The position numbers and the translations under genes were made by a program. A DNA stretch of 64,000 nt from Flavobacterium cellulosilyticum (GTDB lineage: Bacteria > Bacteroidota > Bacteroidia > Flavobacteriales > Flavobacteriaceae), in assembly GCF_004349355.1 (NCBI RefSeq), contig NZ_SMFK01000004.1:66608-130607 (forward strand), read 5' to 3'. Under the pieces are notes generated by a model, which saw only the letters and a program-made list of their open reading frames with translations, was not told the DNA's origin and did not search any database. Positions 1 through 7,816 of the stretch are shown piece after piece. Positions within the stretch are counted from its first letter, which is position 1. Each line of letters opens with the position of its first letter.

Positions 1-214
1 AATAGGCAGCATTTATATCAGATGGAATAGCGGTTAATGATTCTGCTTTTAGAAAGTCGACCTCTATTACTTCGATTTTAGAAGGCAATTCTTTAGGATA
101 ATAAAACCTATTTTTATCTCTCACGCAACAAACCACTTCATGACCTTGCTCTATTAAAATAGGCAAGAGTCGTTTTCCGATATAACCTGTTGCGCCTGTT
201 AAGAGAATTTTCAT
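1..214 (-). CDS. NAD(P)-binding SDR/epimerase-like protein, N-terminal part
   Basis: The first 71 codons of a gene that runs off the left edge of the window. The protein starts MKILLTGATGYIGKRLLPIL, a Rossmann nucleotide-binding fold with the GxxGxxG loop (GATGYIG) near residue 7. This fits atypical short-chain dehydrogenases/epimerases of the NmrA or DUF2867 type. Substrate cannot be told from this part. It lies downstream of folE on the same strand and is separated from it by a perfect 24-bp inverted repeat. Confidence 0.8.
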   Translation of the reverse strand, partial: MKILLTGATGYIGKRLLPILIEQGHEVVCCVRDKNRFYYPKELPSKIEVIEVDFLKAESLTAIPSDINAAY

Positions 215-239
215 TAAGTATATTGATTTATAATTGAGA

Positions 240-307
240 TTTCAAACCATTACGTAATATAAGAAAAATTAAGTTTAGTTTTACTTATATTACGTAATGG
301 TTTGAAA
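240..307. repeat. Perfect 24-bp inverted repeat (AACCATTACGTAAT palindrome)
   Basis: Arms 240-263 and 284-307 are exact reverse complements with a 20-nt spacer. Each arm contains the self-palindrome ATTACGTAAT. It lies between the 3' end of folE and the partial epimerase. There is no T-run after the hairpin on either strand, so a simple terminator is not the best reading. A looser relative lies at 27846-27918, so this is probably a member of a dispersed palindromic repeat family. Confidence 0.85.
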
Positions 308-327
308 AAAACATAAATGTTTTATTT

Positions 328-942
328 TTAACTTAATTTATTGGAAATTAAGCTGATAAATTCTTTTCGGGTTTTATCTTTTTCGAAAGCACCTGTAAAT
401 GATGATGTTGTTGTTGAAGAATTTTGTTTTTGGATGCCTCGCATTTGCATGCACATGTGTTGTGCTTCTATCACAACGGCTACACCTAATGGGTTTAATG
501 CTTCTTGGATACAATCTTTTATTTGGTCGGTAAGTCGTTCTTGTACCTGCATTCTTCGTGCAAAGGCATCTACAATTCGGGGGATTTTACTTAAACCTAC
601 GATTTTTCCGTTTGGGATGTAAGCTACGTGTGCTTTTCCGAAAAAGGGTAACATGTGGTGTTCGCACATTGAATAAACTTCGATGTCTTTTACAACTATC
701 ATTTGTTTGTGATTTTCTGTAAAAAGTGCCGATTTTAATATCTCTAAGGGATCCAGACCATATCCGTGTGTGAGGAATTGCATGGCTTTTGCCACTCTTT
801 CGGGTGTTTTTTCTAGTCCTTCTCGATAAATATCTTCACCTAAATTGGCAATTATATTGCGGTAATTGTCGGATAATATTTCAGTGATTTCACGATGATA
901 TTCTTCGGTTTTATTGTAGTTTTTTATTGTATTTGTTATCAT
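328..942 (-). CDS. folE: GTP cyclohydrolase I
   Basis: 204 residues, normal for GTP cyclohydrolase I, which turns GTP into 7,8-dihydroneopterin triphosphate. This is the first step to folate and, through QueD (46639-47049 in this window), to queuosine. Zinc ligands are visible as C93 and H96 in CEHH and C164 in QHMCMQMRG. The substrate region [20 protein letters not shown] and the C-terminal [15 protein letters not shown] block are intact. It is a cytosolic homodecamer in characterised members. The gene stands alone, with a repeat on each side. Confidence 0.97.
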   Translation of the reverse strand: MITNTIKNYNKTEEYHREITEILSDNYRNIIANLGEDIYREGLEKTPERVAKAMQFLTHGYGLDPLEILKSALFTENHKQMIVVKDIEVYSMCEHHMLPFFGKAHVAYIPNGKIVGLSKIPRIVDAFARRMQVQERLTDQIKDCIQEALNPLGVAVVIEAQHMCMQMRGIQKQNSSTTTSSFTGAFEKDKTRKEFISLISNKLS

Positions 943-1002
943 TGTATGGTTTTATTTTTGTTTTTTTTTTTAATGGTTTGTTGCTCGCGTGAGGGATAAA
1001 AG

Positions 1003-1116
1003 TGGAGCTCTTTTTGGGAGCGGCATTTTTTTTGTCGCTCCCAAAAAAGCGGGAACGGATAGCCCGACCCAAAGTGGCGAGGACGCAGGACAAAGCCATC
1101 TGAAGGGTCACGCCCA
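1003..1116. repeat. Intergenic palindromic repeat (GGGAGCG hairpin, GGGTCGGGCTATCC motif)
   Basis: Fills the gap between folE and the SDR gene. It contains a perfect 12-bp inverted repeat, TTTTTGGGAGCG (1011-1022) and its complement (1036-1047), followed by a GC-rich part that read on the minus strand gives GGGCGTGACCC ... GGGTCGGGCTATCC. Base composition is unlike the flanking AT-rich DNA. I recall similar blocks as common dispersed intergenic repeats in flavobacteria, but only one copy of this type is in the window. Confidence 0.65.
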
Positions 1117-1126
1117 TATTATTTTT

Positions 1127-1810
1127 TTAGATTTTAAAACTCACTATTCCATAATCCATTTCGAATACTTGCCCTGAAATCGACTTTGCGTGATCAGAAA
1201 TCAGGTAATTTGCCATTTGTGCAACCTCTTCTGGTTTTAAATAACTTTTCATGGGATGGCGTTCGGCCATATTTTCTTTCATTCGATCATTGCGTAAAAT
1301 TCCGGCAGCAAGTGCAGTTTCAGTGATGGTAGGAGCAATGGCATTCACACGTACGACTGAGGCCAGTTCTGCGCCAAGCGATTTTACTAAGCCTTCAACT
1401 CCAGCTTTTGCAGTGGCTATACTAGAGTGAAACGGCATTCCCAACTTAGCAGCAACAGTACTAAATAATATGATGGAAGGATTGGTACCTTTTTTTAGGG
1501 CTGGCAAATATTTCTGAATGGCTTTTATCGCTCCAATGACATTAATTTCGAAATCATTTCGGAAATCATCAATACTCAAACTCCCAATCGGTTTTAGATT
1601 GATGGAACCAGGGCAATAAATTAGCACGTCGACATTTTCAATCTCAGGTAATTCGTCTTTTAAAATATCAATAGAAAAATGTTTTAGGTTTTTGTGTGCG
1701 ATAGCTGGAGCGTTTCTACTAATATTGTACACATAGTTTGTTTCTACTTGCTGCAATAAAATAGCATTTCCAATTCCTTTGCTTCCGCCAATGATTACTA
1801 TGTTTTTCAT
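1127..1810 (-). CDS. Divergent SDR-family oxidoreductase lacking the catalytic tyrosine
   Basis: 227 residues with a classical SDR outline: cofactor loop GGSKGIG (8-14), NVIGA (90-94), FSTVAAKLG with a serine at 117, and a C-terminal SGQVFEMDYG motif typical of FabG-like enzymes. The YxxxK pair is changed: the lysine is at 135 but the tyrosine position (131) is isoleucine (HSSIATAKAG). Classical reduction is therefore doubtful, and the protein may bind cofactor without normal catalysis. It follows the ABC1 kinase gene by 2 nt on the same strand, in an operon with the TetR gene. Substrate unknown. Confidence 0.85.
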   Translation of the reverse strand: MKNIVIIGGSKGIGNAILLQQVETNYVYNISRNAPAIAHKNLKHFSIDILKDELPEIENVDVLIYCPGSINLKPIGSLSIDDFRNDFEINVIGAIKAIQKYLPALKKGTNPSIILFSTVAAKLGMPFHSSIATAKAGVEGLVKSLGAELASVVRVNAIAPTITETALAAGILRNDRMKENMAERHPMKSYLKPEEVAQMANYLISDHAKSISGQVFEMDYGIVSFKI

Positions 1811-1812
1811 GT

Positions 1813-3120
1813 TTATTTGTATTGCTGATATTCATTCACTACAATTTTAGCTTTCAAATCGAACATTAAATTGTATAAACCAAAAAAGGTTCTATTCATA
1901 TAAATGAAATGTTTGGAACCTCGATTCCCATTCATTTTTTTGAGGTTGGTGTCTTTAGAAAAGCGTTCACCTAACTGGGCTATACTTTCGAAAAAGGCTG
2001 CATTTGCAAAATCGAAGGTTTTTGTTTGAAAAGGTTTCGTGAAAAGAGATAATAAATCATAAAACATTTTTGTAAAATATTCTATTTCATTCTTTGTGTC
2101 ATCGATTCTTAGAATTTCTAATTCGAATAATTTTTCTTTAAAAATAGTTTTATTATCAATGACTTCTTTGTTGATTAATTCGAAATAAGGAGTGTAAAAT
2201 TCCATTGGAATTTGTTTCATACAACCAAAGTCAAGTGCTACTAACTGTTTGTTTTCATTGACCAAGAAATTGCCCGGATGCGGATCGGCATGTACTTTTT
2301 TTAGGACATGAATTTGGTACATATAAAAATCCCAAAGAGCTTGTCCTACTAGATCGCCTGTTTTTTGGTTTGTATTCTGCTTAGTGAATTCGGATAAATG
2401 AATGCCACTCATCCAATCCATTGTGATAATTTTATCAGAAGAATAGGCTGGATAATAGTTTGGGAACACCAAATGCTTTATTTTTTTGCAGGCTTTTGCA
2501 ACTTCTTGGCTTTGTTTGAGTTCTAATAAGTAATTTGTTTCTTCGATTAATTTGTCTTCTACTTCTTTGAAATACTTATCGGAGTCCTTGCCTTGTAGGT
2601 TAAACATTCTGATTGCAATAGGTTTTACTAAGGCTAAGTCTGACGAAATACTATTAGCAACTCCAGGATACTGAATTTTGACTGCTAGTTTTTTATTGTC
2701 TTTTATGGCTTGGTGAACTTGTCCGATGCTAGCTGCATTTGAAGCATTGGTATCAAAAGTGTCAAAAAGTTCAAAAGGTGTTTTACCAAAGTTGGTCTTG
2801 AATGTTTTTAGTACCAAAGGAGCTGAAAGTGGGGGAACTGAGAATTGAGAAAGTGAAAATTTTTCTACATAGGCTTGAGGCAAAAAACTCTTGTCCATAC
2901 TCAACATTTGGGCAACTTTTAAGGCACTTCCTTTCAGGCTTTTTAGGCCGTCATAAATGTCTTCGGCATTGTTTTCGTTGAGTTTGTCACGGCTCAAATC
3001 TGGATTCACCATTTTTTCTCCGTAATGTTTTAGATAATTAACACCAATTTTTGCGCCAGTTTGAACCAATTTGGTTGCTCTTTCAATTTTTGATGTAGGT
3101 ATATAGTCTATTGTTTTCAT
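1813..3120 (-). CDS. ABC1/UbiB-family atypical kinase (AarF-like)
   Basis: 435 residues. ABC1 signatures are visible: a KxxQ motif (K68...Q71 in ALKVAQML), the A-rich nucleotide loop AASIGQVHQA (129-138), lysine in VKIQ (148), the catalytic block HADPHPGN (277-284) and DFG (297-299). Family members are ATPases tied to isoprenoid quinone synthesis or lipid distribution. Bacteroidota use menaquinone, so a ubiquinone role is unlikely. The start codon overlaps the TetR stop by one base (TAATG), so the two are translationally coupled. Confidence 0.92.
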   Translation of the reverse strand: MKTIDYIPTSKIERATKLVQTGAKIGVNYLKHYGEKMVNPDLSRDKLNENNAEDIYDGLKSLKGSALKVAQMLSMDKSFLPQAYVEKFSLSQFSVPPLSAPLVLKTFKTNFGKTPFELFDTFDTNASNAASIGQVHQAIKDNKKLAVKIQYPGVANSISSDLALVKPIAIRMFNLQGKDSDKYFKEVEDKLIEETNYLLELKQSQEVAKACKKIKHLVFPNYYPAYSSDKIITMDWMSGIHLSEFTKQNTNQKTGDLVGQALWDFYMYQIHVLKKVHADPHPGNFLVNENKQLVALDFGCMKQIPMEFYTPYFELINKEVIDNKTIFKEKLFELEILRIDDTKNEIEYFTKMFYDLLSLFTKPFQTKTFDFANAAFFESIAQLGERFSKDTNLKKMNGNRGSKHFIYMNRTFFGLYNLMFDLKAKIVVNEYQQYK

Positions 3121-3779
3121 TAGGTATTTTTTATTTTTTCTTTGAAAAGGAATTTTCCAAAATCGATTAAACTATCTAAAGGGGCAGTATTCATTAATTC
3201 GAAACTGAGTTTTACTGATTTTTCAATAAAAATATCTGTTTTTTCAAATGAAGCAGATGCATCCTCTAGCCAGAATTTTAATGTCAGTAACAGTTGAATC
3301 CATGCCGTTTCCTGAATAGTGTTTTTTTGAATGTTTTGCAATTTTTCATTTTCTGTTTTAATAGTTTCTGAGAAAATTTCAGCAATGTAGCTTTTGAATC
3401 CACTTCTAAAACTACTTAGTAGCATGATGTTTTTTAGTTGGTTTTGATGTTCTTTTAGGCTCAAAACTACATAGCTTCTATTGGCTGACAACATCTCAAA
3501 AAAGGTAAAGTAGAAACTCAAAAGTTTACTTTTCATATCGTAATTTTCATAATTGCTGTCTTTGTGAATTAATTCAATTGTTTTATCAAAGAACATTTTA
3601 AAAATTTCTTTTTCGATACTTTCTAAATTTCCGAAGAAGGTGTAAAATTCCGTTTCATCAAAGTCATTTGTTTTTGCAAATTGATAAACTGATTTCGGTT
3701 TTTCGTTGTTTTCTAATCGATAATTCATATACATTGAAACTATTGTATCTTTGGTAAGGATTGCTTTTTTAGTAGCCAT
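3120..3779 (-). CDS. TetR-family transcriptional regulator
   Basis: 219 residues. The N-terminal ~60 residues read as a TetR helix-turn-helix (KDTIVSMYMNYRLE ... VYQFAKTNDFDETEFYTFF), followed by an all-helical ligand-binding domain of the flavobacterial type. It is the first gene of an operon with the ABC1 kinase and SDR genes and is divergent from the TIGR01777 epimerase. A 9-bp inverted repeat at 3819-3848 in the shared promoter region is its likely operator, so it probably controls itself and both flanking transcripts. The inducer is unknown. Confidence 0.85.
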   Translation of the reverse strand: MATKKAILTKDTIVSMYMNYRLENNEKPKSVYQFAKTNDFDETEFYTFFGNLESIEKEIFKMFFDKTIELIHKDSNYENYDMKSKLLSFYFTFFEMLSANRSYVVLSLKEHQNQLKNIMLLSSFRSGFKSYIAEIFSETIKTENEKLQNIQKNTIQETAWIQLLLTLKFWLEDASASFEKTDIFIEKSVKLSFELMNTAPLDSLIDFGKFLFKEKIKNT

Positions 3780-3818
3780 TTTATTTATTATTTTGAATTA
3801 AAGTATAAAGGTAGATAA

Positions 3819-3848
3819 TGTTTAACTATATTTGTAATAAGTTAAACA
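3819..3848. promoter_or_regulatory. Probable TetR operator: TGTTTAACT-N12-AGTTAAACA
   Basis: Exact 9-bp inverted repeat (3819-3827 and 3840-3848) with 12 nt between the arms, lying between the divergent TetR gene and TIGR01777 gene. It overlaps the predicted -7 box of the rightward promoter and touches that of the leftward one, as expected for a repressor site. Binding by this TetR protein is inferred from position. Confidence 0.65.
3827..3834 (+). promoter_or_regulatory. -7 box TATATTTG for the TIGR01777 gene
   Basis: Exact match to the Bacteroidota TAnnTTTG box, 68 nt before the start codon at 3903, inside the TGTTTAACT palindrome. On the other strand TATTTTTG (3854 to 3847) could serve the TetR operon. 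I see no clear -33 TTG for either. Confidence 0.5.
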
Positions 3849-3902
3849 AAAATAAAAGTTAAAGTTTTATTTTTTATTTTAATTCCTTAAATTTATAGTA
3901 CT

Positions 3903-4814
3903 ATGAAAAAGAATGTATTAATAAGTGGAGGGTCGGGATTTGTTGGGCAGCATTTGACTAATTTGTTGGTCAAGAACGGGTTTTCAGTTTCAATTCTCAG
4001 TCGTTCCGAAAGGCAGAATACAGCAGATATTTCCTATTATAAATGGGATGTTTCAAAACAATATATTGATGAAGAGGCTGTGCTGAATGCAGATTATATT
4101 ATTCATCTCGCAGGAGAGAATATTGCAGGAGCTAGATGGACTTCTTCCCGAAAAAAACAAATTATAGCCAGTAGAGTAGATTCTATTAGCTTAATTTATG
4201 CTGTTTTGAAAAACAGCAAGAAACTGTTAGAAGCTTTTATATCTGCATCTGGAATCGGGATTTACGGAGCGATAAATGGAGAGGAAGTATGTGATGAAAA
4301 TACTCCTCCAGCCAATGATTTTTTGGGTATAACATGTCAAAAATGGGAATCAGCCACAGATCCAATTGCCAATTTAGGAATTCGTACTGTTAAAATTAGA
4401 ACTGGATTAGTGCTAGGGAAAGGTGATGGCTTTTTAAAGAAGCTGTCCCCTATCTTTAAATGGAAATTTGGCTCGGCTTTAGGATCTGGCAAGCAATATA
4501 TGCCTTGGATTCATATTGATGATTTGTGTGCAATTTATCTCAAATCTATAAACGACTCTGATATTGTTGGAGCTTATAATGCTGCTGTTGCTGATAATAC
4601 AACTAATACTATTTTTTCTAAAACTCTTGCCAAAATATATGGTTATACGATTTGGCTACCCAATGTACCATCTTTTTTAATCAAAATTGCCATGGGAGAG
4701 ATGGCGCTATTGGTTCTTCGAGGAAGAAGGGCTACTTCAAAAAAGATTGAAAAATTGGGATTTAATTTCAAGTACAAAAGTTTAGATTTGGCTTTGAGAG
4801 ATTGTGTGGAATAA
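3903..4814 (+). CDS. TIGR01777-family NAD-dependent epimerase (YfcH-like)
   Basis: 303 residues, the usual length for this family. The N-terminal Rossmann loop is GGSGFVG (9-15), followed by IIHLAGENI and by ASGIGIYG with a conserved tyrosine, and the C-terminal DUF1731 region ends the protein (RGRRATSKKIEKLGF). The family is often labelled cell division inhibitor SulA homologue, but no reaction is established. Divergent from the TetR operon and sharing its control region, so it probably responds to the same signal. Confidence 0.93.
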   Translation: MKKNVLISGGSGFVGQHLTNLLVKNGFSVSILSRSERQNTADISYYKWDVSKQYIDEEAVLNADYIIHLAGENIAGARWTSSRKKQIIASRVDSISLIYAVLKNSKKLLEAFISASGIGIYGAINGEEVCDENTPPANDFLGITCQKWESATDPIANLGIRTVKIRTGLVLGKGDGFLKKLSPIFKWKFGSALGSGKQYMPWIHIDDLCAIYLKSINDSDIVGAYNAAVADNTTNTIFSKTLAKIYGYTIWLPNVPSFLIKIAMGEMALLVLRGRRATSKKIEKLGFNFKYKSLDLALRDCVE

Positions 4815-4819
4815 TAGTT

Positions 4820-5359
4820 TTATTTTACTAAGTAAGCCGAATTAATATTAACTTTTTCTGCAATTTTCATACTTAGAACAGTGGGTATTTTAATTTTGAA
4901 ATCATTTGTAGTGACAGTAAAATTTGAATTAATTTCCAAAGTGTTATCTACTTTTCTGAGCAAAACTAAAGTATCGATATCTTTTTTCTTTCCATGAATT
5001 TCCAATTTGCCTTTCATTTTAAATTCTTTGGGAGTAGTTCCTACTATATACCAATTAAAGCCTATAATTCTACCTTTGAAAACAGCTTTTGGATAACGTT
5101 CACTTTCCAAATAATATTCGTTAAAATGTTTTTCCATTAAAGCAATTTTAAAATGAAAATCTTTTATAAAGGCTGTATTATATATTTCACCAGTTTTCGT
5201 GTTTAAAGCACATTGTGCAGTTTCGTTTGATGCTTTTACCTCTTCAAATAAAGGCACTGAAGCTTCAAAAGTTATGATTCCATAACCAGTAATCATTTTA
5301 TTTTGAGCAACAATAATAGTGGATAAAAACAGTACTAATAGAAGGATAATTTTTTTCAT
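4820..5359 (-). CDS. YceI-family protein, copy 1
   Basis: 179 residues with an N-terminal signal peptide (MKKIILLLVLFLSTIIVAQ). The YceI lipocalin-like fold is recognised from FKIALMEKHFNEYYLESERYP, broken here only to name its parts: FKIALMEKHF then ESERYPKAVFKG, and the KGKLEIHGKKK strand. Characterised relatives bind isoprenoid chains in the periplasm. It is a clear paralogue of the protein at 5888-6433; between the two lies a decayed rmuC 3' end. It converges on the TIGR01777 gene with only 5 bases between stops. Confidence 0.88.
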   Translation of the reverse strand: MKKIILLLVLFLSTIIVAQNKMITGYGIITFEASVPLFEEVKASNETAQCALNTKTGEIYNTAFIKDFHFKIALMEKHFNEYYLESERYPKAVFKGRIIGFNWYIVGTTPKEFKMKGKLEIHGKKKDIDTLVLLRKVDNTLEINSNFTVTTNDFKIKIPTVLSMKIAEKVNINSAYLVK

Positions 5360-5497
5360 ATCAGGATACGAATTTTATTATCTAAAGTTACATTTTTTAA
5401 GCCAATTTCCCAAGAATTGTGGGAGTAAAATACAAAGATTTAAATATAAATCATGTAATTATTATCGATATTCTTAAATAGTATAAATTTTATTCTG

Positions 5498-5770
5498 AGT
5501 CTGCTTTGGCTCGATTTAATATGTTTTCTGGAAGTGCTTTTTTGGCTTTGGCACCCATTTTTTTTAATTTTTCGACACTGGTGATGAGGTTTCCTTTTCC
5601 ATCTACAAGCTTGTTCATCGCTCCTTGGTATTCGACTGCACTTTTATCAATATTTTAATTAAATCATTTTCAAAACCTGCACATTTATTCTATAAAGTTC
5701 CTACTTGTATCGCGATTTAAAAATTGTTTTCTTGTTTTTTTTTTTTTTTTTTTTTTTTCATTGTGCCACA
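5498..5770 (-). pseudogene. Decayed duplicate of the rmuC 3' end
   Basis: Positions 5509-5651 align without gaps to 9511-9653, the 3' end of the intact rmuC gene; by eye about 12 of 143 bases differ. Just beyond, a 10-base deletion relative to rmuC breaks the frame, and weaker similarity continues to about 5770 with a 24-T run inserted. It is in direct orientation to rmuC, 4 kb away, with a gene cassette between. It has no start and encodes nothing complete. A displaced gene end or the leftover of a tandem duplication. Confidence 0.88.
5735..5758. repeat. 24-nt poly-T tract
   Basis: An uninterrupted run of 24 T inside the rmuC relic, at a place where the intact gene reads CTTGCTGTTTTTGG. Such runs change length readily. 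It lies about 130 nt past the 3' end of yceI copy 2. Confidence 0.95.
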
Positions 5771-5887
5771 AATAGTTAACTTTACTAATGAGCTATGATT
5801 AAGAATGATTTTATATATTTAAAAATAGAATTCTACATCTGTATATTATATTTTTATCTTCTCAAAAAAAAGCTTAGGTATTTAAAT

Positions 5888-6433
5888 TTATTTGACTAAA
5901 AAATCAGCTTTTACATTTACAATTTTGGATATTTTTTTGGTTAATATATTTGGGATTTCAATGTTAAAATCATCATAATTTAAACTAAATTTAGTGATGA
6001 TTTCTAAATCATTGCCAATTTTTCGTAGAAATACAGGCGTGTTAATTTCCTTTGATTTTCCATGTAATCCCAATTTGCCATTCATCATAAATTCTTGGAC
6101 GGAGGTTCCAATTGTGTTCCAATTAAAATCTTGAATTTTACCATTAAAGGTCGCTTTTGGATATTTATCACTTTCTAAATAATTCTCATTGAAATGTTCT
6201 TCCATAAGTGCGATTTTAAATCGAAAACCTTTCATTAAAACTAAACTAGCGATTTCCCCTGTTTTTATATTTAATATGCAGGTTACCGATTCATTTTTAG
6301 CATTCACTTCTTCAAATGAAGGGACTGAAGCCTCAAATTGAACAGTTCCGGTTCTAGTGATTTTTTTGTTTTGCGAAAAAGTGTAAAAGCAGGATAAAAA
6401 CAAAATAACTGATAATAATAATATTCGTTTCAT
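5888..6433 (-). CDS. YceI-family protein, copy 2
   Basis: 181 residues with a signal peptide ending near FYTFSQ. YceI features: FKIALMEEHFNENYLES, KYPKATFNGKI, and GKLGLHGKSKE. Very similar to copy 1 (4820-5359), including the motif order ASVPSFEEV ... IKTGEI. Presumed periplasmic lipocalin-like binder of an isoprenoid or fatty ligand. It follows the haem lipoprotein gene (6449-6808) by 15 nt on the same strand, so the two are probably cotranscribed, which ties a quinone-type carrier to a cytochrome. Confidence 0.88.
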   Translation of the reverse strand: MKRILLLSVILFLSCFYTFSQNKKITRTGTVQFEASVPSFEEVNAKNESVTCILNIKTGEIASLVLMKGFRFKIALMEEHFNENYLESDKYPKATFNGKIQDFNWNTIGTSVQEFMMNGKLGLHGKSKEINTPVFLRKIGNDLEIITKFSLNYDDFNIEIPNILTKKISKIVNVKADFLVK

Positions 6434-6448
6434 TTGTAGAAATTTAGT

Positions 6449-6808
6449 TTATTGTAAAAAATCATTATTTTTCCAATCGATAATTTGGTTAATACTGCTT
6501 TGAGACAATCTGGTTCCGCCTAGTGGCATCATTCCCGAAGATCCTTGATTCTTTGATATCCGGTCTATTAATCCCCTATTTAATACTGCATCCTTCACGT
6601 TTTGATAGGTCGTTAGAGACATTGGAGCACCACTTGAAGGTATGTTTCCATGACAGGAAATACAATAAGTATCGATTGTTGCTTTTATGGATTTGGTATA
6701 TGTTGTCGTATTAGGAACATTGATTGCAATTAAGTCCGATTCAGAATTATTGAAACAACCCGATAATAATACACTAATAGTTGCTAGAAGAAAAAGTTTT
6801 GATTTCAT
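6449..6808 (-). CDS. Small c-type haem lipoprotein
   Basis: 119 residues. A lipoprotein signal ends at LLSGC (C18). One haem c attachment site CISCH lies at 49-53, and M93/M94 in the GMMPLGG motif are candidate distal ligands, the pattern of cytochrome c domains found in Bacteroidota surface or periplasmic lipoproteins. Likely an electron carrier anchored to a membrane. First gene of the leftward transcript with yceI copy 2, and divergent from the OB-fold/ankyrin/DOMON/DUF5777 transcript. Confidence 0.87.
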   Translation of the reverse strand: MKSKLFLLATISVLLSGCFNNSESDLIAINVPNTTTYTKSIKATIDTYCISCHGNIPSSGAPMSLTTYQNVKDAVLNRGLIDRISKNQGSSGMMPLGGTRLSQSSINQIIDWKNNDFLQ

Positions 6809-6868
6809 ATTCTTACTTTATAAGTGAAATAACTAAGAAAAAAAAAGAATATTAACAATTAATTTGAT

Positions 6869-6876
6869 TAAATTTG
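6869..6876 (+). promoter_or_regulatory. -7 box TAAATTTG for the 6895-9477 transcript
   Basis: Match to TAnnTTTG 18 nt before the ATG at 6895. It favours that ATG over the in-frame TTG at 6874, which lies inside the box. Confidence 0.5.
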
Positions 6877-6894
6877 ATTGTTTATTTCAAATAT

Positions 6895-7287
6895 ATGAAA
6901 AAGATAATAATATTATTCTCTTTAGTTCTAATATTAATCATCATAATAACATATCGGTATGTATATAAAGGCCATAGAGATATATCTACTGAGAAAGAGA
7001 GTTATACAATCACTGTAACGGATATTTTTTCTGAATTTCAAGAAAATGAAGTTTTATCAAATGCTAAATATCTTGACAAAACAATTCAAGTTACTGGAAT
7101 TGTTTCAAGTGCTAATATTAACTCAAATTCTATACTAATTGATGATAAATTATTTGTTGCATTAAAAGATAAGTTGCCTAAATCTTTTCAGCTAAAATCA
7201 ACTGTAAAAATTAAAGGTCGATTTATCGGTTATGATTCTTTGTTGGAAGAATTAAAGATGGATCAATGTGTTTTAATAACCCAATAA
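6895..7287 (+). CDS. Membrane-anchored OB-fold protein (tRNA_anti-like)
   Basis: 130 residues from the ATG at 6895. A single hydrophobic segment (about residues 3-22) is followed by a small domain with the OB-fold pattern of the tRNA_anti-like family: KYLDKTIQVTGIVSSANINS, ILIDDKLFVAL, VKIKGRFIGYDSL. Despite the family name these proteins are not known to bind tRNA. The domain would lie outside the cytoplasmic membrane. First gene of a tight rightward operon; the ankyrin gene follows after 10 nt. Confidence 0.72.
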   Translation: MKKIIILFSLVLILIIIITYRYVYKGHRDISTEKESYTITVTDIFSEFQENEVLSNAKYLDKTIQVTGIVSSANINSNSILIDDKLFVALKDKLPKSFQLKSTVKIKGRFIGYDSLLEELKMDQCVLITQ

Positions 7288-7297
7288 ATTATTTATT

Positions 7298-7810
7298 ATG
7301 AGTTATTTTAAATTATTTTTTTTCTTATTCCTATTTCAAATTGGGTTTTCGCAACAGAATATTTTTGATATTTCCCGCAAAGGTTCGGTTGAAGAGGTTA
7401 AAGAAGCAATGAAACAAAACCCTGATATTATAAATTCATTAAATGATGAAGGATATTCACCTTTAATTTTGGCAAGTTATAGAGGAAACGTGTCTGTGGT
7501 CAATTTTTTAATCCAAAATGTAAAGGATATCAATGGAAGTGGCCCAATGGGAACTCCATTAATGGCAGCAGTAGTAAAAGGAAATAAGGAAATAGTTTTA
7601 GCCCTTTTAGAAAATAATGCTGATGCAAATTTATCAGATGCCAATGGAACTACAGCTTTAATATATGCAGTACAGTTTAAAAACGTGGATATTATAAAAT
7701 TACTTTTAAGTTATAAAGCAGACAAATCAAAAATTGACGATAAAGGAAAGACCGCTTTCGAGTATGCTGTTTTTTCGAATAATGATGAAATTATTAACCT
7801 TTTTAAATAA
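7298..7810 (+). CDS. Secreted ankyrin-repeat protein
   Basis: 170 residues. The signal peptide ends near QIGFSQ (residue 19). Four to five ankyrin repeats follow, for example DEGYSPLILASYRGNVSVV, MGTPLMAAVVKGNKEIVLA, and NGTTALIYAVQFKNVDIIK. A periplasmic protein-binding scaffold is likely; small exported ankyrin proteins often accompany redox or stress enzymes in Gram-negatives. Sits between the OB-fold gene and the DOMON-like gene with 10- and 6-nt gaps, so it is firmly in this operon. Confidence 0.88.
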   Translation: MSYFKLFFFLFLFQIGFSQQNIFDISRKGSVEEVKEAMKQNPDIINSLNDEGYSPLILASYRGNVSVVNFLIQNVKDINGSGPMGTPLMAAVVKGNKEIVLALLENNADANLSDANGTTALIYAVQFKNVDIIKLLLSYKADKSKIDDKGKTAFEYAVFSNNDEIINLFK

Positions 7811-7816
7811 TATATT

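Noticed and set aside
240..307. Terminator for folE
   Set aside because: The hairpin is strong but no T-run follows it on the folE strand, so I list it as a repeat.
911..1117. 68-codon minus-strand frame over the folE/SDR gap
   Set aside because: It is the translation of the palindromic repeat block and overlaps the folE start.
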